Positions 35,432 through 44,383 of a stretch of 64,000 bases of DNA are shown in pieces. Source of the stretch: Oleispirillum sp963668495 (GTDB lineage: Bacteria > Pseudomonadota > Alphaproteobacteria > Rhodospirillales > Rhodospirillaceae); assembly GCA_963668495.1 (NCBI GenBank), contig OY764545.1:2356001-2420000 (forward strand). Reading direction: 5' to 3'. Each line of letters starts with the position of its first letter. Within the stretch, counting starts at the first letter, position 1. The notes below the pieces were generated by a model. The model was not told the DNA's origin. It saw only the letters and a program-made list of their open reading frames with translations, and did no database searches. A program made the position numbers and the translations under genes.

Positions 35432-36204
35432 ACACTCCCGGCAAGTTCCTGCAACTTGGACCTATCGGCTTCAAATCGCCTTGGCCCAACAGAGGAAATC
35501 GCTCCTAACCTGCGAAATTCGGCAATGGTACGGCTTGCGGTTTCCGTTGTGATACCCAGCATTGCGCCGATATCCTCGCGGGACAGCATTTCAAAGCTGT
35601 CTTCCCCTTCTGATAACAGCAACAGCAAACGAGCCATCCGCACCCGTGCGCTTCCGGTTGATAAATGCGTTAACCAAGTATCTGCATCAAGGACACTGTT
35701 ATGCCAAAACGACATAAGCTGTTTATGTAACCGCGGTGTTTCTTCCTGAATTTTAAGAATAACGTCACGGGATATGCGACACACGCGCGTACGGCGCAAA
35801 GCAACGGCTTGATGTTGGTAATCACTGCCCAACATAACCTCTAAAGCAATCGCCGTGCCACCGCGCACCAATCGCACAATGCGCTGGCTTCCGTCCGGCA
35901 GAAACTGTTCCAACTTAATCAGGCCATCACGAACCATATAAACGTTTTGTCCTGCATCACCCTGACGATACAAAACATCACCGGCCCGGACAGCAACATC
36001 CGCAATTTGTAACTGCCCAAACTTGGTGAGTTCATCTTCGGTCAAATCCCGAAACAAGGCATTCGATCGATCAAGACAAAAACGGCACACTCGGGAGATC
36101 TCGGCTTCTCCCTCTGCTCTGGTTTCTCTATCGCCCAACTTTACACTCTTTTGAAAACATAATGTTTCGCCACCGCTCATAATCAGATATCCCTCCCCGT
36201 CCAT
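35428..36204 (-). CDS. CRP/FNR-family regulator with FNR-like cysteines
   Basis: A 258-residue protein with exactly four cysteines: C16, C40, C43 and C142. C40-x2-C43 lies in ISRVCRFCLDRS, and C142 is in RRTRVCRISRD, the position matching C122 of E. coli FNR. In FNR the cluster ligands are C20, C23, C29 and C122. The spacing differs here because one Cys lies upstream of the pair rather than after it. The effector domain covers about residues 58-170. The C-terminal HTH has EDIGAMLGITTETASRTIAEF, where E-x-x-S-R matches the FNR recognition helix that reads TTGAT/ATCAA. An oxygen-sensing role is likely but needs iron-sulfur evidence. Convergent with the unknown gene, divergent from dusA. Confidence 0.82.
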   Translation of the reverse strand: MDGEGYLIMSGGETLCFQKSVKLGDRETRAEGEAEISRVCRFCLDRSNALFRDLTEDELTKFGQLQIADVAVRAGDVLYRQGDAGQNVYMVRDGLIKLEQFLPDGSQRIVRLVRGGTAIALEVMLGSDYQHQAVALRRTRVCRISRDVILKIQEETPRLHKQLMSFWHNSVLDADTWLTHLSTGSARVRMARLLLLLSEGEDSFEMLSREDIGAMLGITTETASRTIAEFRRLGAISSVGPRRFEADRSKLQELAGSV

Positions 36205-36267
36205 TATGCTATTTTGCCTTAAATACGCACCGAATAAACTGATTTTTTTCCACGCAGGGTTTTGAAC

Positions 36268-37299
36268 ATGTGTTCACCAAATAATATTGACCGCCGCCTT
36301 TCCATCGCTCCGATGATGGAATGGACAGACAGCCTCTATCGACGGTTTATGAGGCTGATGACAAAACGGACCCTGCTCTATACAGAAATGGTTACTTCTC
36401 AGGCACTTATACACGGCGACCCACACCGCCTGCTCGCCTATGACAGTATGGAACACCCCATTGCCCTGCAACTGGGGGGAGGCGATCCGCAATTGCTGGA
36501 GCAAGCCGTAAAAATTTCTGCACCATTTGGTTATGACGAAATCAATTTGAATGTGGGCTGTCCATCTGATCGCGTATCTGCCGGACGATTTGGTGCCTGT
36601 TTGATGCTGGACCCCCAACTGGTTGCGGCATGTTTTATTGCCATGCAAAACGCAACAGACACACCGATCACCATAAAACACCGTATCGGCGTAGATGAAC
36701 GCGAGTCGTACGAGGAACTTCATAACTTCGTGGCAACTGTTGCGGATGCGGGATGCCAATCCTTCACAATTCACGCCCGCAAAGCATGGCTCAACGGCCT
36801 AAGCCCGAAGGAAAATCGGGAAATTCCGCCGTTACGATATGATTTCGTCCACCGGATCAAACAGGACTTTCCCCACCTTGAAATCAATATCAATGGTGGC
36901 ATCCGTGATCTTGATATGGTCCAAAACCAACTGGCAGAAGTTGATGGCGTCATGATTGGTCGGGCGGCATACGAAACGCCGTTTATATTTGCCGAGGCCG
37001 ACCAAAAGATTTTTGGTGAGGCTTCTTCGCCCAAACCACCACAAGAAATTGTTGAGGGTCTGGCCGAACTTGCCGCAGAAATCACGAACCAAGGCACCCC
37101 CTTGCCGCGCCTAACCCGCCATGTTTTGGGGCTGTTTCATGCCTGCCCCGGCGCCAAGTCATGGCGCCGAGCTATGGGCGAGGATGCAAGAGACCCCCAA
37201 TACGTCGGAACAAAAGCCGCCGATCTGATTTTAAGGGCAGCAGACAACATTCCTGATGGGATACGGTTCCGTATTCCCGGGGCTCCGTCCGAACAATAA
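36268..37299 (+). CDS. dusA: tRNA-dihydrouridine(20/20a) synthase
   Basis: A 343-residue FMN enzyme; ATG 36268 follows an in-frame TTG. SIAPMMEWTDSLYRRFMRLM (about residues 12-31) is the FMN-binding start. EINLNVGCPSDRV (about 91-103) and AGRFGACLM give the catalytic Cys near residue 110. HARKAWLNGLSPKENREIPPLRY is the DusA-specific segment, and INGGIRDLDMV plus GVMIGRAAYETPFIF are the phosphate-binding loops. DusA reduces U20/20a in the tRNA D-loop with NADPH. Length is normal. It stands alone, divergent from the FNR-type gene, with 63 bp between starts. Confidence 0.92.
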   Translation: MCSPNNIDRRLSIAPMMEWTDSLYRRFMRLMTKRTLLYTEMVTSQALIHGDPHRLLAYDSMEHPIALQLGGGDPQLLEQAVKISAPFGYDEINLNVGCPSDRVSAGRFGACLMLDPQLVAACFIAMQNATDTPITIKHRIGVDERESYEELHNFVATVADAGCQSFTIHARKAWLNGLSPKENREIPPLRYDFVHRIKQDFPHLEININGGIRDLDMVQNQLAEVDGVMIGRAAYETPFIFAEADQKIFGEASSPKPPQEIVEGLAELAAEITNQGTPLPRLTRHVLGLFHACPGAKSWRRAMGEDARDPQYVGTKAADLILRAADNIPDGIRFRIPGAPSEQ

Positions 37300-37495
37300 T
37301 CGTGATGCGAGCCAAATAATCGGGATACGAGAATTCATAACGGAAAAATATAGTCAAAATCCGTCAAATCCGGCATAAAGGGTGCCCCAACTATTCTACG
37401 CGCACATGAAAGGCACCTGCTCTTGCAGGACGTTTTCGTGTGCCTGTCATCGACTATATCCGATGTCTTTACCACAGTCGCAGGCGAGCCAACTG

Positions 37496-38458
37496 ATGAA
37501 TCCAGCCTATACACATCGACATCTCCTTGGCACACAGGGAATGACTGCCGAGCAAATCACCGAGCTTCTTGACCGCGCCAATCACTTCGCGGAAACCAAC
37601 GCGTCCAGCAACAAAAAACACGATATTTTGACCGGGCGCACCGTGGTGAACCTGTTTTATGAAAACAGTACCCGCACCCGGACCTCGTTTGAACTGGCGG
37701 CAAAACGCCTTGGTGCTGATGTTATCAATATGACCACCAGTGCCAGCTCTGTTGCCAAGGGCGAGACTCTGATCGACACGGCAGCAACCTTGAATGCCAT
37801 GCACCCTGATGTCCTTGTTGTTCGCCACTATGATTCCGGGGCGGTCAGCCTACTGTCGCAAAAGGTCAACTGTGCGGTAGTGAACGCAGGTGACGGCAAA
37901 CACGAACACCCGACACAGGCTCTGCTGGATGCCCTGACAATCCGCCGCAGCAAAGGAAAAATTGCCGGATTGAAGGTTGCCATCTGCGGCGATGTTCTGC
38001 ATAGCCGTGTTGCGCGATCTGACATTCATCTGCTGAATGCCATGGGTGCCGAAGTCCGGGTGGTTTCCCCCCGCACCTTGATCATTCCCGGTTTGCAAGA
38101 CCTTGGCGTCAGTGTGTATCACGATATGAAGCAAGGGATTGCCGACTGCGATATCGTCATGATGCTGCGCATTCAAAATGAACGCATGTCCGGTGGCTTC
38201 ATCCCCTCCACGCGGGAATATTTCCGTTTCTTCGGCTTGGACCGTGAAAAACTTGCTGCTGCCAAACCTGATGCTCTGATCATGCACCCCGGCCCCATGA
38301 ACCGAGGCGTAGAAATCGATTCGGACGTTGCTGACGATGTGGAACACAGCGCCATCCGCAAACAAGTGGAAATGGGCGTTGCCGTGCGCATGGCAGTATT
38401 AGAAGCCGTGACACGCAATCTGGCTTTGGAAAATGGTGAAAACTGGGGGGCAAATTGA
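37496..38458 (+). CDS. pyrB: Aspartate carbamoyltransferase, catalytic subunit
   Basis: A 320-residue protein. ATG 37496 has GCAGGCGAG upstream; ATG 37463 would add 11 residues. NPAYTHRHLLGTQGMT is the start typical of alphaproteobacterial PyrB. The carbamoyl-phosphate motif is FYENSTRTRTSFE (about residues 49-61). RHYDSGAVSLL and NAGDGKHEHPTQALLDALTI are conserved, and MMLRIQNERM is the aspartate-binding loop with MHPGPMNRGVEI near the C-terminus. It catalyses the first committed step of pyrimidine synthesis. The TGA overlaps the ATG of pyrC. A possible leader lies between 37382 and 37495; no PyrR or UTP attenuator is evident. Confidence 0.93.
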   Translation: MNPAYTHRHLLGTQGMTAEQITELLDRANHFAETNASSNKKHDILTGRTVVNLFYENSTRTRTSFELAAKRLGADVINMTTSASSVAKGETLIDTAATLNAMHPDVLVVRHYDSGAVSLLSQKVNCAVVNAGDGKHEHPTQALLDALTIRRSKGKIAGLKVAICGDVLHSRVARSDIHLLNAMGAEVRVVSPRTLIIPGLQDLGVSVYHDMKQGIADCDIVMMLRIQNERMSGGFIPSTREYFRFFGLDREKLAAAKPDALIMHPGPMNRGVEIDSDVADDVEHSAIRKQVEMGVAVRMAVLEAVTRNLALENGENWGAN

Positions 38459-39765
38459 TGACAACCACCATCGGGAAAACGGCGTACGTCAACGCACGCC
38501 TGCTTGATCCGGCCAGCGGCCTTGATACCAACGGCGGTGTTCTGGTCGACGGTGAACTGATCTTAGACTTCGGCCCTGCTATTACTGCTGACAAGGTTGG
38601 TGATGACGTCGCCATTATCGACTGCGAGGGTCAATGTATTGCCCCCGGCCTTGTGGACATGCGGATGCAGCTTTGCGAACCCGGCGCAGAACACAAGGAA
38701 ACCATCGAAACCGCGTGTGCCGCTGCCGCTGCCGGTGGCATCACCACCATGGTGTGCCTACCCAACACCGATCCAGTCATTGATAACGATGCCGTTGTGG
38801 AATTTGTCGCCCGCCGTGCCCGCCAAGCAGGTAAGACCAAGGTCTATCCCTATGGCGCAGCAACAAAAGGTCTACAAGGCGAAGAGATTGCTGAAATCGG
38901 CCTGTTGGCAGACTCCGGCGCCGTCGCCTTTACCGACGGGGACAAAGCCATTGCCTCCACACGGGTCATGAATCGCTTGCTGACCTATGCCGCTGGTTTC
39001 GGTTACCTGATCATCCAACATCCCCAAGACCCGGATTTAAGCGGCGGCGACATGAATGCCGGAGCCATTGCCGGGCGTTTGGGACTGGCTGGAATTTCCC
39101 CCACGGCAGAATGGATTATCTTGGAACGGGATTTGCGATTGGCAGAAGCTGCCGGTGCCCGGTATCACGCAGCCCATATTTCCACAGCCGAAAGTGTGGA
39201 AATCATCCGCCGCGCCAAAAGCCGTGGAGTCTCCGTCACTTGTGACGTTGCGCCGCCCTATTTCATGCTGACCGAAGATGCCATCGGTGAATACCGGACC
39301 TTTGCCAAGCTGAACCCGCCACTGCGCAAAGAAAGCGACCGCGCCGCGCTTGTCCGTGGATTGGCAGACGGCACCATTGATTGCATTGCTTCCGACCACT
39401 GCCCACAAGATGCAGACTCCAAACGGAAAACTTTCTCTGATGCTGCATTTGGCGGGCTGGGCCTTGAAACCCTACTGTCAACGACACTGGAACTGAGCCG
39501 CAGCGGGAATATGCCGTTGTTGGATGCCTTGGCAAAAGTCACGGTTAACCCGGCTCGCTTGCTTGGATTGTCTGGCGGGCGCCTGATGAAAGGGGCTGCT
39601 GCCGATTTCATCATTTTCAACCCGGAACGTCGCTGGACCGTGACCGCAGACAGTCTGACATCAAAATCCAAAAATTCCCCATTTGACGAAGCTGAATTGC
39701 AGGGTAAGGTCGTGCGCACCGTCATCGATGGTCGTTGTGTGTTTAGCGATGGAGACACCGCTTAA
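38458..39765 (+). CDS. pyrC: Dihydroorotase-like protein lacking the HxH metal motif (PyrC'/PyrX-like)
   Basis: A 435-residue amidohydrolase. The normal zinc-binding stretch GxxDxHxHxREPG reads GLVDMRMQLCEPG (about residues 63-75), so both histidines of HxH are gone. Later ligand regions are partly kept: IIQHPQDPD (about 184-192), AAHISTAESVEI (about 236-247) and CIASDHCPQD (about 311-320). This looks like the PyrC' (PyrX) proteins of Pseudomonas, which support PyrB without catalysis, and like many alphaproteobacterial homologues annotated as dihydroorotase. Activity is therefore doubtful; a second dihydroorotase gene may exist elsewhere. Translationally coupled to pyrB and plsY. Confidence 0.85.
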   Translation: MTTTIGKTAYVNARLLDPASGLDTNGGVLVDGELILDFGPAITADKVGDDVAIIDCEGQCIAPGLVDMRMQLCEPGAEHKETIETACAAAAAGGITTMVCLPNTDPVIDNDAVVEFVARRARQAGKTKVYPYGAATKGLQGEEIAEIGLLADSGAVAFTDGDKAIASTRVMNRLLTYAAGFGYLIIQHPQDPDLSGGDMNAGAIAGRLGLAGISPTAEWIILERDLRLAEAAGARYHAAHISTAESVEIIRRAKSRGVSVTCDVAPPYFMLTEDAIGEYRTFAKLNPPLRKESDRAALVRGLADGTIDCIASDHCPQDADSKRKTFSDAAFGGLGLETLLSTTLELSRSGNMPLLDALAKVTVNPARLLGLSGGRLMKGAAADFIIFNPERRWTVTADSLTSKSKNSPFDEAELQGKVVRTVIDGRCVFSDGDTA

Positions 39766-40382
39766 TGACTGAATTGTCTATATTTGTACTGGTTATTGCG
39801 GCTGTTGGTGGCTACCTGCTTGGCTCCGTGCCGTTTGGACTGGTGCTGACCCGCATGGCTGGGCTCGGGGATTTGCGACAAATAGGCTCTGGCAATATTG
39901 GGGCCACAAATGTGTTGCGCACCGGACACAAGGGACTTGCAGCCCTGACCTTACTGCTGGATTCCGGTAAGGGCGCCATTGCCGCCGTTACCTGTTATCT
40001 GGTTTGGGATTATCGGGCTGCCTTGGTCGCCGGACTGTTTGCCGTTCTGGGTCACAATTTCCCGGTTTGGCTGAACATGAAGGGCGGCAAAGGCGTCGCG
40101 ACTACCCTTGGTGTGTTGCTGGCAACCCATCCTGTGGTTGGGGCGTTGGCCTGTGCAACATGGCTTATCGTAGCTTTCACGTTGAAATATTCATCACTGT
40201 CGGCCTTGGTCGCACTTTGCCTTGCGCCCGCTTTTGCGTTGGCTTTTGGTGATACCGATCATGCCGTTGTGTATGGAATATTGGCGATTCTGGCACTGGT
40301 ACGTCATAAGGCCAACATCACTCGATTGTTGGCTGGCACAGAACCACGAATTGACCTGAAAAAGAAAATTAAAAAGTCTTAG
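39765..40382 (+). CDS. plsY: Glycerol-3-phosphate acyltransferase PlsY
   Basis: A 205-residue membrane protein. Its five hydrophobic segments fit the family. Motif 1 is GSVPFGLVLTRMAGLGDLRQ followed by GSGNIGATNVLRTG (about residues 21-54), motif 2 is LNMKGGKGVATTLGVLL (about 104-120), and motif 3 is near residue 170-190 (VRHKANITRLL). PlsY transfers the acyl group from acyl-phosphate to glycerol-3-phosphate in the membrane, the first step of phospholipid synthesis. The ATG overlaps the pyrC stop (TTAATG), and dprA begins 3 bp after the stop, so the pyrB-pyrC-plsY-dprA genes form a tight operon. Confidence 0.93.
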   Translation: MTELSIFVLVIAAVGGYLLGSVPFGLVLTRMAGLGDLRQIGSGNIGATNVLRTGHKGLAALTLLLDSGKGAIAAVTCYLVWDYRAALVAGLFAVLGHNFPVWLNMKGGKGVATTLGVLLATHPVVGALACATWLIVAFTLKYSSLSALVALCLAPAFALAFGDTDHAVVYGILAILALVRHKANITRLLAGTEPRIDLKKKIKKS

Positions 40383-40385
40383 GCC

Positions 40386-41531
40386 ATGATTTGCCGCGAT
40401 ATGACCGACACCGAACGCGTAGACTGGTTACGCCTGATCCGCACGGATAATGTCGGCCCTGTCGCCTTTCAACGTCTGTTGCAACGGTTCGGTTCCGTTG
40501 CGGCAGCTCTCGATGCCCTACCCGATCTGGCACGTAGTGGCGGCGCAAGGCGGCCTCAATCCATATGTCCGACAGCAGTTGCCGAGGCCGAACTTGAACG
40601 TACCGAAGCCTGTGGGGGCCGCATTATTGCCCTGCCCGAGCCGGATTACCCCCAGTTACTGCGTGAAATTCCTGATCCGCCGCCCGTCATTACCGTATTT
40701 GGCAACCCATGGCTTTTACAAACCGATTGCATCGGTATCGTCGGCGCACGCAATGCGTCCAGCAACGGCCTGCACATGGCCCGATCTTTAGCCAAAGACC
40801 TGAGAGACAAAGGACTGACTGTTGTTTCCGGTCTGGCACGGGGCATCGATACTGCCGTTCACATTGGGGCTGGTCCCAATCACACCATTGCCGTCGTCGC
40901 CGGGGGCGCAGACAACATTTACCCCAAAGAGAACGCAGACCTGTACGCCGCAATTCGTGAACACGGCGTAATTGTTTCTGAGATGCCTTTGGGCACGACA
41001 CCGCAGGCCCGTCACTTTCCCCGCCGCAATCGCATTGTTTCCGGCTTGTGCCGCGCGATTGTTGTGGTTGAGGCAACCATGCGTTCTGGCTCGCTAATTA
41101 CCGCACGTCTTGCCGGCGAACAAGGGCGAGAGGTTATGGCAGTTCCGGGATTCCCAAGTGACTCACGAGCCGCAGGCCCCAACAGCCTGATAAAATCCGG
41201 TGCTCAGTTAATTGAAACCGCTGAAGACATCTTTGACACTTTGCATCATTTGCCGGAACAACCAACTTTACCCGGCTTTTTTGAAGATTCGCCCCCCGCC
41301 CCGATTCCAACTTGTTTGGCACGTCCCGCTCAGACGTCGCAATCATTGGAACAAAAACAGCAAAAACTGCTGGATGCTCTGGGTTCTGCTCCGGTGGCAA
41401 TGGACTCCCTGCTCCGGGAATGCCAGATTTCCGCAGCGGAAGGAGCCGTGATTCTTTTAGAACTGGAACTGGCAGGTCGCATTGAACGCCAATCCGGGCA
41501 AATGATCGCCAGACTGACACAAACACCATAA
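40386..41531 (+). CDS. dprA: DNA-processing protein DprA
   Basis: A 381-residue protein; ATG 40401 (MTDTERVDWLRL) is an alternative start. The N-terminal SAM-like part (RLIRTDNVGPVAFQRLLQRFG) precedes the Rossmann-like DprA domain, with IGIVGARNASSNG, VVSGLARGIDTAVHIGA (about residues 153-169), VVAGGADNIYPKENADLY and SEMPLGTTPQARHFPRRNRIVSG. A C-terminal winged-helix domain follows (about 315-375). DprA loads RecA on incoming single strands during transformation and appears in many species that are not known to be competent. A strong terminator follows the gene. No other competence gene is in the window. Confidence 0.92.
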   Translation: MICRDMTDTERVDWLRLIRTDNVGPVAFQRLLQRFGSVAAALDALPDLARSGGARRPQSICPTAVAEAELERTEACGGRIIALPEPDYPQLLREIPDPPPVITVFGNPWLLQTDCIGIVGARNASSNGLHMARSLAKDLRDKGLTVVSGLARGIDTAVHIGAGPNHTIAVVAGGADNIYPKENADLYAAIREHGVIVSEMPLGTTPQARHFPRRNRIVSGLCRAIVVVEATMRSGSLITARLAGEQGREVMAVPGFPSDSRAAGPNSLIKSGAQLIETAEDIFDTLHHLPEQPTLPGFFEDSPPAPIPTCLARPAQTSQSLEQKQQKLLDALGSAPVAMDSLLRECQISAAEGAVILLELELAGRIERQSGQMIARLTQTP

Positions 41532-41553
41532 AAAACGAAGGTATTACCCTGAT

Positions 41554-41587
41554 AATCCCAATTTTTCGAAATAGGGATTGCTTTTTT
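41554..41587 (+). terminator. Terminator after dprA
   Basis: AATCCC, then ATTT-TTCG-AAAT, then GGGATT, followed by GCTTTTTT. It closes with a stable UUCG tetraloop and ends the pyrB-dprA operon. Confidence 0.93.
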
Positions 41588-41641
41588 CGTCGTAAACCTG
41601 TTTCCCTAAGGCATCGTTTCTTTATAAGTCTGGTGAATTTA

Positions 41642-44383
41642 ATGGACGTTGTCGTCGTCGAATCCCCGGCAAAAGCCAAAACCATTAATAAATATCTTGG
41701 TTCCGATTATACAGTCGTAGCCAGTTATGGGCACATTCGTGACCTTCCGCCTCGGGATGGCTCAGTCGATCCTGAGAATGGATTTTCCATGGAATGGGAA
41801 ATTGGCGGGCACGATGAAAAGCACATTCGCACCATTGCCGGCGCACTCAAAAAAGCTGACAGACTGATTCTTGCAACTGACCCGGATCGCGAAGGGGAAG
41901 CCATTTCTTGGCATGTGCAGCAAGAACTCGGGCAGCGAAACTTGCTGGACGGCAAGGAAGTTCGCCGTGTCGTATTCAATGAAATTACCAAGCGCGCTAT
42001 CTTGGAAGCTATGGCGAACCCGCGGGATGTCAACCAGCAACTTGTCCATGCTTACCTTGCCCGCCGCGCCATGGACTATTTGGTTGGCTTCAATCTCTCC
42101 CCGGTTTTGTGGCGAAAACTCCCCGGCAGCCGCTCCGCAGGCCGCGTGCAGTCCGTTGCGCTACGATTGATCTGCGAACGGGAAGCCGAGATTGAGGACT
42201 TCCGCACCGACGAATATTGGACCATTGACGGCAATTTTGTCACCCCAAACACAGCACAGTTCTCGGCCCGTCTCACACACTTTAACGGTGAGAAACTGGA
42301 TAAACTGGCGATTGGTGGTGAAGTTGCTGCCCATGCTATTGAAATGGCGTTGCGCAAGACTGACTATGTCGTCGATAAAGTCGTCCGCAAGCAAGCCAAA
42401 CGACACCCGGCCCCACCATTCACAACGTCCACCTTGCAACAGGAAGCCGCGCGCAAATTGCACTTTGCCGCACGCAAAACCATGGATGTGGCACAACGCC
42501 TGTACGAAGGTATTGACCTTGGCGGGGAAACCGTCGGTCTGATTACCTATATGCGTACGGACGGTGTGCAAATGGCACTGGAGGCGGTCCAATCCGCACG
42601 CGAAGTCATTGGCAAAGACTTTGGCAGCAATTACGTGCCGGAAAAACCGCGCATGTACAAAACCAAAGCCAAAAACGCACAGGAAGCGCACGAGGCCATC
42701 CGTCCGACCGACCTGCGCCGCACCCCGGCCTCGGTTGCTCACCTGTTAAGCAAAGATCAATTCCGCCTGTATGATCTGGTCTGGAAACGCACCATCGCCA
42801 GCCAAATGGAAAGTGCCGTTCTGGATCAAGTTGCCGTGGATGTTGCGGCGACCTCTGCTCAGGCAACATTGCATGCTACCGGTTCGATTGTTGCCTTTGA
42901 TGGCTTCCTGAAAGTCTACCGCGAGGATGCAGACGATTCGGACAGCAAGGACGATAAGGATCGTCGTCTGCCGCAAATGGAAGAAGGGCAAGCCCTGAAG
43001 CTGAAAGACATTTTGTCCGAACAGCACTTCACACAGCCGCCGCCTCGCTATACCGAAGCCAGCCTTGTGAAAAAAATGGAAGAGCTGGGCATCGGTCGCC
43101 CCTCTACCTATGCCTCGATTATTTCCGTACTTCAGGACCGTAACTATGTGCGCCTCGACCAGCGTCGTTTTATTCCCGAAGACCGGGGTCGCGTGGTAAC
43201 GGCTTTCTTGGAAAACTATTTCACGCAGTATGTGCAGTACACCTTTACGGCTGACCTTGAGCATAAGCTGGATGAAATTTCCGATGGTCGACTTGGCTGG
43301 ACAGATGTTCTCAGCGAATTCTGGGGAGATTTCAAATCCGCCATTGAAGCCACCAAAGAACTGCGCGTATCGGAAGTTCTGGACCAATTGGATGAGGATC
43401 TTGGGCCGCACTTCTTCCCACCGCAGGATGATGGCTCCAACCCGCGTGCTTGCCCACAATGCAGCAACGGTCGATTGGGTTTGAAACTTGGCAAACACGG
43501 AGCCTTTATTGGCTGTTCCAATTACCCGGACTGTAAATACACCCGCCCACTGAGCGTTGTCGGCGCTGAAAATGGCGAAGATGGTCAAACGGCCCTTGAT
43601 GGCCCACGGGTTCTGGGATCACACCCAGACACGGGGGAACAAATCACCGTACGTAAGGGACCATACGGAACATACGTTCAACTCGGCGAAGAAAAAACCG
43701 TGGACCCTGAACCGGGCTCCCGCGCCAAGAAACCGAAAGTCATCAAGCCCAAGCGCGTATCCCTGCCCCGTGGCATTGATCCCGGCACTATGGGTATGGA
43801 CATGGCCCTTGGCCTGTTGTCCCTGCCCCGTGACCTTGGCCCATGGCCGGAAACCGGAGAAATCATTCAAGCCGGATTGGGACGATTTGGCCCTTATGTC
43901 AAACTTGGCAATATTTTCAAATCGCTGCAATCCCATGACGATGTGTTGACGGTGGATATTGAACGGGCAATCGAACTGTTAAAAGACGCCCCAGCAATTA
44001 AAAACCCGCCAAAGAAAATCGGTTTGCACCCCGATGATGGAAAACCGGTTGAATTGTGTATGGGGCGGTTTGGTCCGTTTGTTCAACACAACAAGATCAA
44101 GGCAACCCTGCAAAAGGCAGATAAAGACCGCATTGATGCCGGCGAGGAAATGCCGACTTTGGAACGGGCTGTTGAGCTATTGAACGCCAAGGCAGAAAAA
44201 GACGGCAAAGGCAAAAAAGCCCCGGCAAAGGCAAAGAAAACAGCAACCAAGTCAGGGGCAACGAAAAAAGCCGCGACCAAAACTAAGGTCCCGGCGAAAA
44301 AGACTGCCGCCAAGAAATCGCCATCGAAAAAAACAACAGCCAAGAAACCTGCAGCAAAACCTGAGGAAGACGCCACATCGTGA
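41642..44383 (+). CDS. topA: DNA topoisomerase I (type IA) with lysine-rich tail
   Basis: A 913-residue protein from ATG 41642. The TOPRIM domain starts VVVESPAKAKTINKYLGS (about residues 4-21) and has TDPDREGEAISWH (about 80-92). The active-site Tyr is Y303 in GLITYMRTDG. RPSTYASIISVLQDRNYV is near residue 485-502. After the catalytic core (ends near residue 585) there is one zinc finger: CPQCSNGRLGLKLGKHGAFI followed by GCSNYPDC. Three topoisomerase C-terminal repeats follow (for example PDTGEQITVRKGPYGTYVQ and PETGEIIQAGLGRFGPYVK), then a Lys/Ala tail of about 60 residues. The tail is common in alphaproteobacterial TopA and binds DNA. TopA relaxes negative supercoils. The stop overlaps the next gene's GTG. 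Confidence 0.95.
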   Translation: MDVVVVESPAKAKTINKYLGSDYTVVASYGHIRDLPPRDGSVDPENGFSMEWEIGGHDEKHIRTIAGALKKADRLILATDPDREGEAISWHVQQELGQRNLLDGKEVRRVVFNEITKRAILEAMANPRDVNQQLVHAYLARRAMDYLVGFNLSPVLWRKLPGSRSAGRVQSVALRLICEREAEIEDFRTDEYWTIDGNFVTPNTAQFSARLTHFNGEKLDKLAIGGEVAAHAIEMALRKTDYVVDKVVRKQAKRHPAPPFTTSTLQQEAARKLHFAARKTMDVAQRLYEGIDLGGETVGLITYMRTDGVQMALEAVQSAREVIGKDFGSNYVPEKPRMYKTKAKNAQEAHEAIRPTDLRRTPASVAHLLSKDQFRLYDLVWKRTIASQMESAVLDQVAVDVAATSAQATLHATGSIVAFDGFLKVYREDADDSDSKDDKDRRLPQMEEGQALKLKDILSEQHFTQPPPRYTEASLVKKMEELGIGRPSTYASIISVLQDRNYVRLDQRRFIPEDRGRVVTAFLENYFTQYVQYTFTADLEHKLDEISDGRLGWTDVLSEFWGDFKSAIEATKELRVSEVLDQLDEDLGPHFFPPQDDGSNPRACPQCSNGRLGLKLGKHGAFIGCSNYPDCKYTRPLSVVGAENGEDGQTALDGPRVLGSHPDTGEQITVRKGPYGTYVQLGEEKTVDPEPGSRAKKPKVIKPKRVSLPRGIDPGTMGMDMALGLLSLPRDLGPWPETGEIIQAGLGRFGPYVKLGNIFKSLQSHDDVLTVDIERAIELLKDAPAIKNPPKKIGLHPDDGKPVELCMGRFGPFVQHNKIKATLQKADKDRIDAGEEMPTLERAVELLNAKAEKDGKGKKAPAKAKKTATKSGATKKAATKTKVPAKKTAAKKSPSKKTTAKKPAAKPEEDATS

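Noticed and set aside
40386..41531. Inference of natural competence from dprA
   Set aside because: No other competence genes are in the window and dprA is widespread in non-competent bacteria.
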